Below, piece by piece: positions 34,360-46,296 of a stretch of DNA of 64,000 bases. Both the position numbers and the translations under genes were made by a program. The notes below the pieces were generated by a model. The model was given only the letters and a program-made list of their open reading frames with translations. It made no database searches and was not told where the DNA came from. Position 1 is the stretch's first letter; every line of letters starts with the position of its first letter. The stretch comes from Venturia oleaginea (taxonomy: Eukaryota; Ascomycota; Dothideomycetes; Venturiales; Venturiaceae), in the NCBI GenBank assembly GCA_013176395.1, contig JABMLP010000023.1:620001-684000 (forward strand), in the 5' to 3' direction.

Positions 34360-35397
34360 TTCTGCTGTCTATTGTATGAGGAGGTCGTGACGGGAACCGG
34401 ATCTTTCTCTTTGCTCCGACTGGCGGACTTGATACTTCCTTCACTGTGCCGGCTTTTCGGGCAGGTCAATAGGAAAAGGTCAAAAAATAGGGTTCTTCCT
34501 TTCACGAAAGTTATATCGGTGTCCCTGGCTATGGGCAAGATGATTTGGGTAAGGAAATTTACGATTCGATGGAAAGGAGCTTGGGTTGATTGATTGCATA
34601 TGATTGAAGACTGGATAAGGGTTGTATGAGTATGAGGATGTGAGCTTGATTAGATACCCGATGTCGAGATATCCAATTATCTTGGTTTCTTCATTTTGGC
34701 GGGAGGTTTGGTTTGGAGTCGATGTCATGTATGTCTTGCCAGTCATCTGGGAGCTCCTTAAACTCGACCCGGGCCGGACAACTTAAATTTTATGTCGACA
34801 ACAGCCCTTCTTTGCTGCGGTCTTAATATGCACCGATAGACAATTGTTTGGACTCACGGGCTAACTGTGGTGAGGTTTCTCTCCAAACACGCTGGTGATG
34901 TCAAAGAATGCAGCACTAAACCCACACAGGATAATCATAGCTACAAAACTCTTTTCACTTCTAGTCATCATCAAAATCACATTCCATACACAGCGTGCCT
35001 TATCTGATGACATATGCGCCGATGTCGTGTGTGATGCGGCTTGCATGCCTCCTCACGTGGGAAACACGGACCCTTCGTGTTTTGTGTTTGGCCCTACAAT
35101 CACCAGGCATGGTTACGGCACACGATATTTCAAATCATGGACTTTACCTCTGGAGACTACTGACAATCGCACTAATTATGATGATGCTGCCGCGCTGAAG
35201 GGAAAGGGGAGGGCAGAGCACAAATAGTCGCGGTTTTGCCGGATTTCTTGCATTTTTGGATCTTTGAGTCTTCTTTTGTCTCGTTGTTCTACGGACCTTG
35301 TACGGAATTTTGAGGTAAGGATTTCGCAGGACCTTTGTTGATGCAGATTTTCTCACTAACATTTATAGCTCTTGCTCGCTCACATAGGCACCCACAA
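34360..35397. other. intergenic region, 1.0 kb
   Basis: Nothing recognisable beyond presumed 3' and 5' flanks of the neighbouring genes. Confidence 0.4.
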
Positions 35398-35853
35398 ATG
35401 TTCATGATGCTTTCAACCACCGTCTTCTCGCTCATCTTCACCTTGGCTTGCCTCGCAACGGCGAAGCCATCACCTTATTATCCACCTGATATCTCCATGC
35501 TTTCTTTTCGAGCTGGCACGCCCGCCAATTGCTCTTCTGTCGACTTCAAAACGTGTCCAAAAGGATGTATGCAGTACATGCAGCCACGAGATCTCTTCGC
35601 ATACTACATCGACTGTGTGTGTGGATGCAAAGACAAGGTTGGGAGTTGTGGGGAGAACAAGGCTTGTAAGGATGATCGGTGCGCTGCTGAGGATAGATAT
35701 GTAAGTGTTCTTTGAAATGATGATGCGAGAGCGTTGGCCGCGAAAGATCAAGAATGAATGTCTTATCTTGCGCGTGATTTTGGAGAGTAGATGAGATGGA
35801 TGCTAATAAATGATTAGTGCACGAAATGTGGGAGTACGGAGTGTAAAGCGTAG
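35398..35853 (+). CDS. Small secreted cysteine-rich protein, 12 mature cysteines
   Basis: Exon 1 is 35398-35700 (101 codons). The donor GTAAGT and a 117-bp intron with a GCTAATA branch site and ATTAG acceptor lead to exon 2 (35818-35853, 11 codons plus TAG). Total length is 112 residues. Residues 1-22 form a signal peptide (MFMMLSTTVFSLIFTLACLA). The mature part has twelve cysteines, six of them in CPKGC and CVCGC-type pairs, and exon 2 contributes three (CTKC, EC). There are no membrane segments after the signal and no catalytic motif. Upstream in-frame codons exist from 35335, but the ATG at 35398 places the signal peptide at the N-terminus. High cysteine content and small size are typical of apoplastic fungal proteins. 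No family name is assigned. Confidence 0.7.
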
Positions 35854-36719
35854 CTGTCAATCAGGAAAGACTAGATGAGGGATAGTTGGCGTTGGTAAGC
35901 TTTCCTGAGTTTCTTTATTGCAAAACAAGAGGTGCTAATGTCGTCAAGGTACATAGGCCTGCGCTAGTTGGTATGAGGTTTTAATTGTTGGAGATGTTGG
36001 GCATGGGACTGGAGAGCATTCTCAATACGTACGAAGTATCAGGTATCGGGATCTATTGTTATGTGTAGTGGTGCAATGACGTACGATGTATTAGTAGTCG
36101 TAGTAATTTCTTTCGAGTCTTAATCATGGCCAGTATGACTCCTCGCCATATTTTCCGTTGGAATCGATCGACTGGTTCTCATGCCTCATTTGGACGCAGA
36201 CCACCTATGCGAGCCAGTTTATCCAATAGCGACCATAATAGTGTCAGACCTCTACATTCGGTGGCTTAAATGGCTAGGACAAGACCGGGAGCTGCGACTC
36301 AGGCGCTAGAAGAGGCCGTATGGTCAGACAGAACGAGAAAGATGATTCAGAGTACCAGATTTTATTTTCTAAGGTAGAAAGAGTGGATTTTCCATATCCT
36401 TGTAAGTTATGGATGATCTCGTAGGAGACGAAGGACCACAGACTCACCATAATTAGACTATAATCCAAATTAAAATTGCGACCCGAACGAGCCGAGGAGA
36501 TTCTGCCAGTTTTTCCAAATCGAACCTTCCCGAGAAAATCGGACAGGACATTCAGTCGGAACCAGACATACCTTGCCAGACTGGCTACAGCAAGACGATT
36601 TGGGACGAATGAATGCATCATCCACACTGCCAATGATCGGCTTCAATGGACAGGGTGAAATCGGCATCGCTGTAGTCCATCCATCATCAACGCAGCGATC
36701 CCAATCTATGGAAGATTAG
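35854..36719. other. intergenic region without recognised content
   Basis: About 870 bp. Frames are short, with no repeat or transposon end. A splice-acceptor-like ATTAG at 36715-36719 precedes the reading frame described next. Confidence 0.4.
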
Positions 36720-36812
36720 AATTGGCAGCGAGGGGAATATTTCCAACCATCGAGAGACGATATTCGTCAATTCCTCAAAGCGACATGGGAAGAGGATGTA
36801 ATAGAAATCGCA

Positions 36813-38375
36813 AGCCGAATGGTCTATACCGCGGTTGTGCGGCCGACTATGCTATATGGCATCCAGGTCTGGGGGTCAAACGACATCCAGGGAGGAGGAA
36901 TTATGAGAGCGCCGCTGATGGAACGGATAGAGAAAGTTCAAAGACAGTGCCTCCGAATGGCTACAGGAGCCTACAAGAGGACACCTCTCGCAGCGATGGA
37001 AAGAGAGCTCTGCCTCCAGCCAATACCCCTGTATATAGAACAGCTTATCCTGGAGAGGACTGGCTCGGTAGAGAAGGACCCAGTAGAAGCAGAGATGAGA
37101 GCTGCTCTCAACAAAATGTGGATAGGAATCATGATGGAGGAAAGACCCCGCCGGCCGGCTGGCAGCCGAGGGAGGCCGCCTACGGCCAGATGTGAGCCAG
37201 ATACGTCTACGGAGAAGCGGGCGAAGAGATATACCCAGAGGAAGGAGGAAGCCAATGACCTCCCGGAGTACACAGCACCCGAAGGAGAGTACCTCGGGGA
37301 TATCAATACTGACGGGTGGCGCCGGAGGCGGATTACTACCGTACGGAACAACCCTGACAACCCCTACCCGAGGAGGAGGATCACAACGCAAGAAATTGGA
37401 CCGTACAATGAGATACGCAGCACTACTGGCCCCCGATGGTTTCGAGGCGACCCCGCACCGGGAGACCCGGGGCACGCAATCCGAGTAAGGAACTCGAGGA
37501 AAGGAGGAAACATCCATAAGCGGGTTCTACCCGGCAAAATCTCGAAGCTGATGGAAGAGATCTGGCGTACAAAATGGGAAGCACTGGGCCGGAACCGGAG
37601 GGCGAAGACTTGGAACGAGCCATGGGAGAAGTCCCCAATTGAGCTATACGACGGCCTTACGAAGGTAGAAGCACATACAACGTTCCTACTCCGAGTCGAA
37701 GTGCTAGGACTCCGGTCCTGGCTCGCATCGATACATGTCCCAGGGATTACCCCCGAATGCGAATGTGGATGGCAGCAAGAGACGGTAGAACACATTTTTA
37801 CGTACTGTACTAGATTCAATAGGAGAGGCCTATTCAGCGCCAGGGGAGGCTCTCGAGGGGTGAAGGGGCTACTAGGAACGAGGGAAAGATGCAAGGCCGC
37901 GTCCCAGTGGTTTTTGAAGAATTCGGTACTCCCATACCTTGCTAGAGCAAACGCAGCAGTAACAGAGAACCGGTCGGGCTTCGGAACGGCGCCGGAGCTG
38001 GAAGGCACAGGACTATAACAGTAGGTCTTACCTCGATAGGAGGAGGAAGAGGGCGGAAGTGATGCCCTCCAGGGTCCCAAGATCCTTGCCTCGAGGAAAT
38101 ACCACGGACCGGGACCGGACTACGCCCGGACTTGGATGGCAATGGACTGAAATGGATACCAGGGAGCTAGGAGAAGCTGCTTAGGCAGTGTTGACCCGGA
38201 AACGCTTCGATATATACGAATAGGATGGTAAAGCTCGCGGATATGCCGCGGGCCGCAGCCGGGGTAGCAAACAAACGGTTTTTGTCCCCGAAAAGAGGGG
38301 TTTTTCTTTGTAGATATAGGATGTTGGCACAGGCTTAACCTAGCCCTACATACAACAATAAATCCTGATTATTAT
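36813..38375 (+). mobile_element. 5'-truncated LINE (Tad-like), 14-bp target duplication
   Basis: Flanked by the direct repeat TAATAGAAATCGCA (36799-36812 and 38376-38389). The 3' end carries an ATT-rich tail (GATTATTAT). The left end starts in the middle of the second open frame, the usual 5' truncation left by target-primed reverse transcription. Length 1563 bp. Confidence 0.8.
36819..38018 (+). pseudogene. LINE ORF2 C-terminal fragment
   Basis: 400-codon frame corresponding to the part after the reverse transcriptase. It starts with the post-RT segment MVYTAVVRPTMLYGIQVWG and LMERIEKVQRQCLRMATGAY, which is characteristic of non-LTR elements. It ends with a Cys/His cluster (CECGWQQETVEHIFTYC), the C-terminal knuckle of Tad/Jockey-like ORF2 proteins. 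The endonuclease and catalytic RT motifs are missing because of the 5' truncation, so the copy is dead. The frame itself is intact to its TAA, which suggests a recent insertion. Confidence 0.75.
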
Positions 38376-38857
38376 TAATAGAAATCGCAGCAGACATCGC
38401 CGCAGAAGAATATTGTGCAGCCGACAATTCTTCCACCTACAACGACGGAGACATCTTCGTCAACACTGAATATCAGACCTCGCATGGCCCCATTGGATGA
38501 GAAGCAGGGCAAGAGCTATTTCCTCCACTATTGATAGCTTTTGAGGGGAATTGAAAATGTCGTACGAGTATGGAAAAATGTACCACCTCCGCAATCATTC
38601 CCTTTCCAACTCCCAATGGCCGTGGCCGTAAAACCTTGCCAGGTAAAGAGTGCTTGGAGAGTGGCCAGATCCGGAGCGGAAATTGTGCTTCCGAGGTCGT
38701 TATTATCGTTAGTAGTAAATCAACGTGTACACGCTTCCCAGGTTTTTTGACTGACTAAACAGAATTTCTTTTCCAGCAGCTCTACCCTACCGCGAAGTAT
38801 TGTCAAAAAACGTAGATCTATGCGTTCGGACATACCTCTAGGTGTTCTCTTCATATT

Positions 38858-38921
38858 ATGGTTCTCAAATGAACGAGGACATTTTACAACATGCACTAGA
38901 GTGGTTTTCTGAGAGCCAAGA
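38858..38921. repeat. left arm of a 65-bp inverted repeat
   Basis: TGGTTCTCAA...GAGAGCCAAGACAG; its reverse complement recurs at 41273-41337 with a few differences. The arms enclose the pogo-like element 1 and about 0.5 kb of unknown sequence. Confidence 0.6.
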
Positions 38922-39033
38922 CAGTAGCAGATCAAAACCTATATGATTTTCACTCGATTTTCATTCGACTAATTTGGGATAAAAATCATGTCTTGGGCAA
39001 ATTAGCATGATGTATAGCAAATTGGATAGTTAA

Positions 39034-40881
39034 CGTACGGCTACTTCACAAGCGAGTGGGCCACCCAAGCGAGGGGGCCACCTCACAAACGTAAACCGCC
39101 TTCATAAAAATACTACGCAACCCTACAACAATTTATAGTATTAAATAGAATAGAATAATATTATTTAGAAGCTTCGCTATCATCTATATTCTCTGTTTCT
39201 ACCTCACAAGTGCGGGAGTTATGCCCAGTCTCGCCGCAACGGCCGCAGTGCCTCTCTCCACGTACCCTCTTCGCAGGCTTCTCACCATCGTTACGATTAC
39301 CACCCTCCCTTTTAGTAACTAAGTCAGTTACTTCACCAGCTGTCAAATTCTGCTCAGTCCGTATATATCTCTCCTTTTGCGGCTCTTACGCTTTGTAACT
39401 GCCTCAATTGCGTCTCGAAGGCGCGCTGTTTCTTCGCGCATCAACACCATTTCATGTGCTATCTGCTGCGCGCCTTTACTCAACTGCCTGACCTGCTCAT
39501 CAATAGAACTTGCAGAGGATCCTGGGCGATTTTGCATCCTCTTTCGAATAAGCGTTGCCTGTGCCTCAATTTCGTGGGCGTTGCGCGGTGTCTTTGCCTC
39601 TCATACGACGGTACCTGATCGTGGTGGAGTCGGCGTACGTAGCTTCACATCAAGCTTCGATAACACTGCATCTGGATTGTGTGGGACTAGCCCAGCTGCT
39701 CTAAACCCTGCGCAGATATTCTCCCTTGAAAATGCCTTGTCGTAGGCTGCTTTGAATGCTGGTAGGAAGTCTTCTTTTGATATATGCTAGGTATGGTTGC
39801 GTGCCAAGGCCGAGATCTCATCGCCGTACCTACGCTTCAATGGCGAGAAGCAGGCAACGTCAAGAGGCTGTAACAGGTGCGACGAGTGTGGAGGCATACA
39901 GAGAGTAATAATCTTCCTCTCTCTACATAGACCCTGGAAATCGACCGAGCAATGGCTCTCATGGCCGTCGATAATAAGTAGTCTGTATACTCCAATTGGT
40001 TTCGTATACGTGTCGAGGTGTTCAAGCCAGGCAAGCGCTAGGTTGTTGTTCGTCCAGCCATTGGGGCTAATTTCAATAATCCAGTCGCGAGGGATGCCTT
40101 CGAACCAAGTAGAGATGGAAACCTTGCCCGCAAAGATAAGGAAGGGTGGGATCGCCTTCCCTGTTGAACCGACGCCTTGTATCAGGGTAACCCACTCACG
40201 ATCGCCTGGCTGTAGTTTTTTCTGCTTGCCAGGTTTCTCTGAGCCTGTAACGACTAGCTGAGACGATATCTTGCCTATTAAGAAGCCAGATTCATCAAAA
40301 TTGTAGGTATCCCCGTCTATGATACCGTACTCTGCCTTTACCCTCTGAACAAGTGTTAACCAGGGTATAATAACCGCCGGGTCTTCGCAGGCAGCTCGCT
40401 GGCGATTGTATGGACGGCTCCATCGGGTGGTAAGCTCTGGCGTACGCTTTACCAAGTTGTTAACCCAGTTCTTGCCAACAGGCTTCCCACCCCGCCCTCT
40501 TAGTAGTTTATTAGCCATATCTTGTACGTAGGTCTTCGACGGCGGTAGGCCGCGTAAGCTTTCGTTGAGAATACGCTTTATAACCACCTCCTCTTCTAGC
40601 TTTGTCAATCGCTTCGAGTTCGGCTCGCATTCGCGTCGAGGGCGCTGTCCGGCGCGTCGGCGTTGTACTGTTGTTCGAGGTGCGCTATATATTACTGCAG
40701 CGCGTCTTTCGCTTTGGATTTGCTTTGAATTGATGTCTGAGATAACAAGGAATATATCTCCTTCTTTATAGATCTTCTGCTTTTCGTGTTGTTGAGGCAT
40801 TACGCGACGTTGTTACGAAGGCGGTTTACGTTTGTGAGGTGGCCCACTCGCTTGGGTGGCCCACTCGCTTGTGAAGTACGT
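39034..40881 (-). mobile_element. Fot1/pogo-like DNA transposon 1
   Basis: Ends ACGTAC...CTTCACAAGCGAGTGGGCCA form long inverted repeats that also contain an internal direct duplication (GAGTGGGCCACC twice). TA flanks both sides (39032-39033 and 40882-40883). At 1848 bp the size is normal for Fot1/pogo elements. The left end has six extra bases near its tip. Confidence 0.85.
39161..40800 (-). pseudogene. pogo-like transposase, two in-frame stops and a frameshift
   Basis: Starts at ATG 40800. A CENP-B/HTH-type region (SKTYVQDMANKLLRGRGGKP, NWVNNLVKRTPELTTRWSRP) precedes the DDE domain, with acidic residues in YNFDESGF, LIIDGHESH and LLQPLDVACFSPLK. An in-frame TAG at 39787-39789 follows RNHT, and a TGA near 39600 follows SGTVV. 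The matching protein continues after each stop (ISKEDFLPAF; EAKTPRNAHE). A one-base shift near 39365 precedes the C-terminal zinc knuckle CGRCGETGHNSRTC. CAG-to-TAG and CGA-to-TGA changes would be C-to-T transitions. The enzyme is inactive in this copy. Confidence 0.85.
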
Positions 40882-40883
40882 TA

Positions 40884-41272
40884 CCAAAAAAAATCAAGTT
40901 TTTCTGCGACTACCTAGATTAGGTTAGATCCACCTCTGTGATTAAAGGAAGGGGGCCGTAATCACTGAGTATCGGGACTACTCGCGGATCTATTCCTCCG
41001 TATCTGGCCGAAAAGCGGGCAAGATTACCCCTCTTCCGCAATGTAATGATTTTTACGACGAATCTCGCAGATAGATAGCGGGTAAGAATCAAATTGTGTA
41101 GATAGCGCTATATCGGATGCCACCACCCTACATTCGATTCTCATTGGATTCTGATTGAATCTCGAGATTTTATATCACAGGACAGGAAGTTTATGAGGCG
41201 TAATCGACAGATCGACGTTAACGACGTTAAACGAGGTGATTAATCGGATTCGGCCTGATCTTTATACTCAGC
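40884..41272. other. unassigned sequence inside the inverted repeat
   Basis: About 390 bp between the pogo element and the right inverted-repeat arm. No frame or motif was recognised. Confidence 0.4.
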
Positions 41273-41337
41273 TGTCTTGGCTCTCACAAAACCACTCGAG
41301 TGCATGTTGCAAAATGCCCTCGTTTACTTGAGAACCA
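41273..41337. repeat. right arm of the 65-bp inverted repeat
   Basis: CTGTCTTGGCTCTCAC...TTGAGAACCA, the inverted counterpart of 38858-38921. Homology stops sharply at CTGTCTTGG on the inner side and at GAACCA on the outer side, so these may be terminal inverted repeats of an unidentified element about 2.5 kb long. Confidence 0.6.
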
Positions 41338-41486
41338 CAGTACCGAGATCGCCTTGGCCATACATAGTAGGTAGATCTCATCTATATACTAGATTCGATT
41401 GTGTCTAGACTAATGGAAGTAGATTAGAATTGCGGGCGGAGCCTCTCATCTTTTTCCAAGTTGATTCCGTCAAAAGACCTGAAGAG

Positions 41487-42183
41487 TGTTACAGATCACC
41501 TCAAGGCTGAAGAGCAGGAAGGCAGGACCCGCAAAGAATGGTTGGATGATAAGAAGTTATTGCTAGGACTGATAATGGAGGGGAATCCTTCGAGCACACA
41601 GGACGAGGCTGTTGCGACGGAGTCAGTCCTAAAGGAGAATAGTACGTGCAGGAGTCACGTGATATTCCCACAGTTCCCACAGGTCTTGGCAAGGCTTACA
41701 GGTGTGGGAAGTGTGGGAAAAGGCCAAGAGGTGTGGGAATACACCTTGGCACCCAGAACCAGAACGGTATATAGGGAGGACGTTGGACAGACTTTCCTTT
41801 CTCTCTTCGTGGTTACCTCATGTTATGTTTCTCACATAGGAGCTTCTTCAACCTACTACAGTAACGACCTTTTACTTAGATACAATCAAGCACAAGTCAT
41901 ATACACACGAAGCAAGCCCACCCCCAACCTTCATACTAACCGACAAGCGTTCAGGATTGATCTGAGGATCAAATCGGTTAGACGACAATTGAATTGGGAG
42001 ATACATCGGACGGCTAGGATCTAGTGAACCTCCAAAGAACCTGAGCAAGGGAAGGTACTTAAGGTAAGTACTTCCAGACTGATATTGCCCTTACCCCAAA
42101 CCCGCGGACCAGAGCAAGAGAACACAGGTGTCAAGAAGGTCTTAACATAACCAACTGTGTTGAGAAACGAGTTCCCCGTAACA
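41487..42183 (-). repeat. Solo LTR, family A, copy 1 (697 bp)
   Basis: Starts TGTTACAG and ends CCGTAACA, with 5-bp target duplications AAGAG at 41482-41486 and 42184-42188. It is in reverse orientation to the copies at 50609 and 59111. No internal region of this retrotransposon is in the window. A solo LTR arises by recombination between the two LTRs of a full element. Confidence 0.85.
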
Positions 42184-43484
42184 AAGAGTGTGTATTGTGG
42201 TTTGTGCATCAGCGTAGACATTCTCAAGCGTTTGAATGACTTACTGAGTAACGCCTGCAATTCTAATCTACGCCAATGTAATAATACATGGATGGCTAAG
42301 GTCTTGAATACTATGTAGGACCGCTCTACTACGTTGCCGGCCTATTAGTTGTTAGCTCCACGCTAATACAGTGATCTGAGGTCTCGATTTATCGGTATCT
42401 TCACCAAGATCTCAGCCATTTTGGTGTTTCAATACATTTATAAGCAGAATCTGATTGGCTGTATATATTACCACTTTGTATAGCCTCCTCTGGCCTCTAT
42501 AACGTCTTGACATCTCTGCGGCATAGTCTTAAGCAGTTCTATCAGTTTCTCTGGTGTAACAGCTTCCCAGGCTTCCTTTACCACCTTTCTTAGCTCATCA
42601 TAAGAGAAAACTTTGTTAACTCCGTACATAGCTTTAATCCAGTCCTTCATCCAATTCCATATATCCTCAATTGGGTTGAGATCTGGCGAAAAGGGGGGCC
42701 AGAAAATCATCCAAATACGTCTCTCGAGAATCTCCGTTTGAGCTACCTTTCCTGCATGCCCAGGAGCATTATCTTGCATCAGAGACAGCTCAGGGTTCAT
42801 ACGTAACCAGCCGTGTATTAGGGGTATAATTCTCTCTGCGTAAGACTCCTGATTAATACTACCCCATTCCTTCTCCCAGAATAGGCAAGGGCCTTTGCCA
42901 GAGAGCCCTGAAAAACAGCCCCAAAACATCCATCCTATACGTCTCTGACGCTTCTCAAGTACGCAGTCAGGGTGGAGTTCTTCCCCCGGTGTCCTTGTAA
43001 CCCACTGCCTTTTATGTCTTCCTCCTGTCACCCAGGTTTCGTCGCTCATAAGAATGTATAGCCAGTCTTGGAGAGTCTAATTGCGGTGTTCTTCAGCCTA
43101 GGCAAGACGTAGATCCCTCTTCTTTTGCGAGAGAGGAGGTTTTTGGCGTGTGATAAAGTGTAGGTAGCCCCTTTTTGCGACTGCTTTTCGGATGATGTCT
43201 CCGGTGATATTGAAGTGGGAGAATGGGCCATTTGCGAGGGCTGGGAAGGAGATAAGCCGTGTAGCTTTTGACGTACAAATTTACGCAATTATCTCGTTAA
43301 TCTGCTCCTCTGTAAGGTGGCTTTTTGGGCCTACTTTCCCGCTTTTCTGTGGTGTGGGACGGCCAGTTGTACAAGCGTAAGAGATCTGGCGGATTGAGAT
43401 ATCGATAGGGGGGTCCTTCCTAAGGTAATGATCTCGAATCTGTTGGTGTTTGAAGCCTGCTTAATGGAGAGAAACAATTCCAAG

Positions 43485-46296
43485 CAGTGCGTTCGATAAG
43501 CAATTGAATTGATTGACCGACGCCGTCAGGCGACCGAAAATCGGCCTATTTAGGCCATCAATCAAGCTATGATATATATGAATCAATCAATCAATTGAAG
43601 CCTCAAAGATTGAGTGATTGCTCAATCCATGGTATTGAGTTCGCTTAAGTAACGTGATGTAGTTTTAGAAGGTAGCCCCTAGAAATTAGTGGGATGATCT
43701 ACTAAATTTAGCGCCGACCGGCGCCGAAAATCGGGTTTTTCCTATGCTTCGAATATGTTTGAACATTGGATTAATTATATTCATATTCTACTAATTTTAC
43801 CATCACAATCACTACGTTTTCTCTACAGACTATTCAAGATGATGACTAGATTCGTACAGCGGAGAAGGCCTGAAGGCTATTCTCAAAGATCCGGTACAGC
43901 TATCGACGAAGCCTCACTGTCGCAAGATCTGCCTCCAGAACCCGAAAGCCCTATACTAGTAGCTTCTATCCTTCCTCATAGGGCTATTACAACTCCCTTA
44001 CGTCCTCTCAATCTCCAGCGTTGCAAGTTCGATATACAATGGTCACAGCTTCAAAAGGACGGCCAGAAACTGCGGAATCCAAGGCTCAGGCCTGTTACCA
44101 AGCAGCAGCTATCCCGAATCAACTCTTACATTTGGGAGCACGGCGCAGAGATCGAAGGGGATGGTGAGAAGCATAAGAGACTTTGGCTCTGTAAGAGGTG
44201 TCATGAATTGAGGAGTTGGCATACAGGAATCTACGTGGCGACGTCTACCGGCTGCATACAAGGACACCTTCTCTCTCGGCACGGCGTCAAAGATCCAGGA
44301 GATTCCATTGAAATGAATGGATTGCAAGAGGTGGAAGTAACTGAAGCGCCGTTGACACATTGCGAGACTTGTGGTCTCAAAAAGGACGATAATTTCGATG
44401 CCATCGTGTACAGACAGCAATATATTGACTGGATTATCAAGCACAATATTGCCTTCCATACAGCCTCCCATCCCGATACCCTCTCGCTACTCAAGGCCGG
44501 CGCAATTGAGACTCTTACAGCGATTCTACCAACCGCAAAGTCCTCCGTCAGTAAATGGGTTTTTGAGTCCTACGAAAAACGGTTACCGGCCATCCTACAC
44601 GAGATCAAGGGCGCCAAAAGTCGAATCAATATCTCAGTAGACGCCTGAAAGGAAGGAAACCATAAGAACTACCTTGCTGTCTGCTCCCACTTCGTAAATT
44701 CAAAATACAGGCAGTCACGGATTCTCATCGGCTTCCCGCGCGTTTTTGGCTCAAAATCTGCAGAATCAAGCTAAACTGATCGCCTCAGTGCTCACTACAT
44801 TCGCCATCGATGGGACAAACTTGGGAGGCTTCACAGCGGATAATGCATCAGATAACGACGCCTGTGTTGCTCACCTTGAGGTTCTGATCTCTGGGCTATC
44901 CTCCGGGTGGTCCAGAAGATGGCGCATTCGCTGTATTGGCCATATCATCAATCTTATCGTAGAGGACCTTCTCTTCGGCGATAATGAGCAATATAAGCAC
45001 AATAAGTCACTTGCTGCGGCCGGCGATGATGAACAGTTTGAGGTCTGGGCGCGCCTAGGACTTATCGGTCGCGTACACAATCTCTGCATATTCATCAATC
45101 GCTCACCTGAGCGTAGAGAAGCTTTTGAAGCGCTTCAAAAGGATGCCAGACTCGATGTTTGGTATGTACTTCTCGTTGGCGGCGGAATCCGATGGCACAG
45201 CACTTTCGAGATGATACAACGTGTCCTTTCGCTCAGGGCGGTTATTATCAAGTGGCAGAGGCTCTACAACTGCACCGGTAAAGGCGTTGATATTAGGAAG
45301 TTCTTCCTCACAAATGACGACTTCGAGATGCTTGAAATTTGGTGTGCGACACTAGAAGACTTCAAGACGTTCTGTCTCAAAGAGGAGGGTAATGCGACAG
45401 AATCTATACAAGGCACAGCCGCCGGAGTCATTAAAGGGTTGACTTGCATTCACGAGAGACTCACTGACGCGCAGAATGAGGTTGCTTCTCTCAATCTTGC
45501 TACTGAGTTTGCTGAACCTTACGTAGCCGGGCTCAAAGAAGCGCTTCTGAAGACCTCAAAGTACCAGACGATGATTGAAGAGTCAGATCTCTACTACGCC
45601 GCCATTATCTGCGACCCAAACCTACGATTACTGTGGTTCGAAGACCACTGGGCTAAGTACAACAATCGTACCTGGTACCAACGCGCCGAGAGAGGTATGC
45701 AGCGCCTTTTTGACGAATACTGCGACAAATACGGGACCTAACCTTCACCATCACCGTCACCTACGCCAGAATCTTCCTCAGAAGCGGAGAGTGAACCCAG
45801 CGGTAAGCGGCCCTCATATTACGACAAATTCAACAGATTATCAGTCCACGTGATCACCAAAAAGCGCCGGGTAGTCGCCAAAGAAGACGATTATACGAGA
45901 TACATCAAATATTTCGACCCTAACACCTGGAAGCCAGTTCACGACGTTGTTGGGTGGTGGGAGCAGCACCGCAATGACTATCCGATCTTATCTCGTCTTG
46001 CTTTCGATGTATTATCGATTCCTGGTATGTCTTCAGAGGTTGAAAGAGTATTTTCACAAGCCGGTAGGCTCATTACCGATGCTAGAAACGGTATGAGTGA
46101 TGATACAATTGAGGCGTGTCAGATACAGCATCAAGGGCTTAAAAATGGTGTATTTTAGATCTCTCAATTGACCGATCACTCAAGCCATCAATCTCACTGA
46201 CACCGACTCAATCAAGCCGTCAATCAAGCCATATATTGGCCGAATCGGGCAATCAATCTTGAGAATGGCTCAATCGATTGATTATCGAACGCACTG
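43485..46296 (+). mobile_element. hAT-family DNA transposon, 8-bp target duplication
   Basis: Terminal inverted repeats CAGTGCGTTCGATAA... are exact for at least 15 bp. Perfect 8-bp target duplications ATTCCAAG lie at 43477-43484 and 46297-46304. The 2812-bp length and 8-bp duplication are diagnostic for hAT. Subterminal regions are full of ATTGA/TCAAT repeats, a common transposase-binding arrangement in the superfamily. It sits inside Tc1/mariner element 2. Confidence 0.92.
43755..46158 (+). pseudogene. hAT transposase, two in-frame stops and one frameshift
   Basis: Three collinear segments. 43755-44648 has a BED-type Cys/His region (LWLCKRCHELRSWHTG ... IQGHLLSRHG) and ends at ISVDA followed by TGA where the family has Trp. 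44746-45741 carries the second catalytic Asp (GFTADNASDNDAC) and IRCIGHIINLIV. 45850-46158 is the hAT C-terminal dimerisation domain (WWEQHRNDYPILSRLAFDVL, GMSSEVERVFSQAGRLIT). Between the first two segments the frame shifts by one near 44760; the last two are in one frame separated by a TAA at 45739-45741. The first ATG at 43755 or the one at 43839 may be the start. The protein would cut and paste the element; this copy is inactive. Confidence 0.88.

Larger units (their letters stand above)
36720..38500 (+). pseudogene. Exon-like reading frame split by a LINE insertion
   Basis: If the LINE (36813-38375) and one copy of its target duplication are ignored, 36720-36812 and 38390-38500 form one open frame. 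It follows a possible acceptor AG and ends at TGA 38498-38500. The frame reads WQRGEYFQPSRDDIRQFLKA, then crosses the insertion through DVIEIAADIAAEEY and ends TEYQTSHGPIG. Continuity across the insertion and the protein-like composition suggest it was the last exon of a host gene. The family is not recognised and upstream exons were not found. Confidence 0.45.

Noticed and set aside
40960..41000. Possible telomere-like or satellite sequence next to the pogo element
   Set aside because: A single CTAGATTAGGTTAG stretch nearby is not a tandem array.
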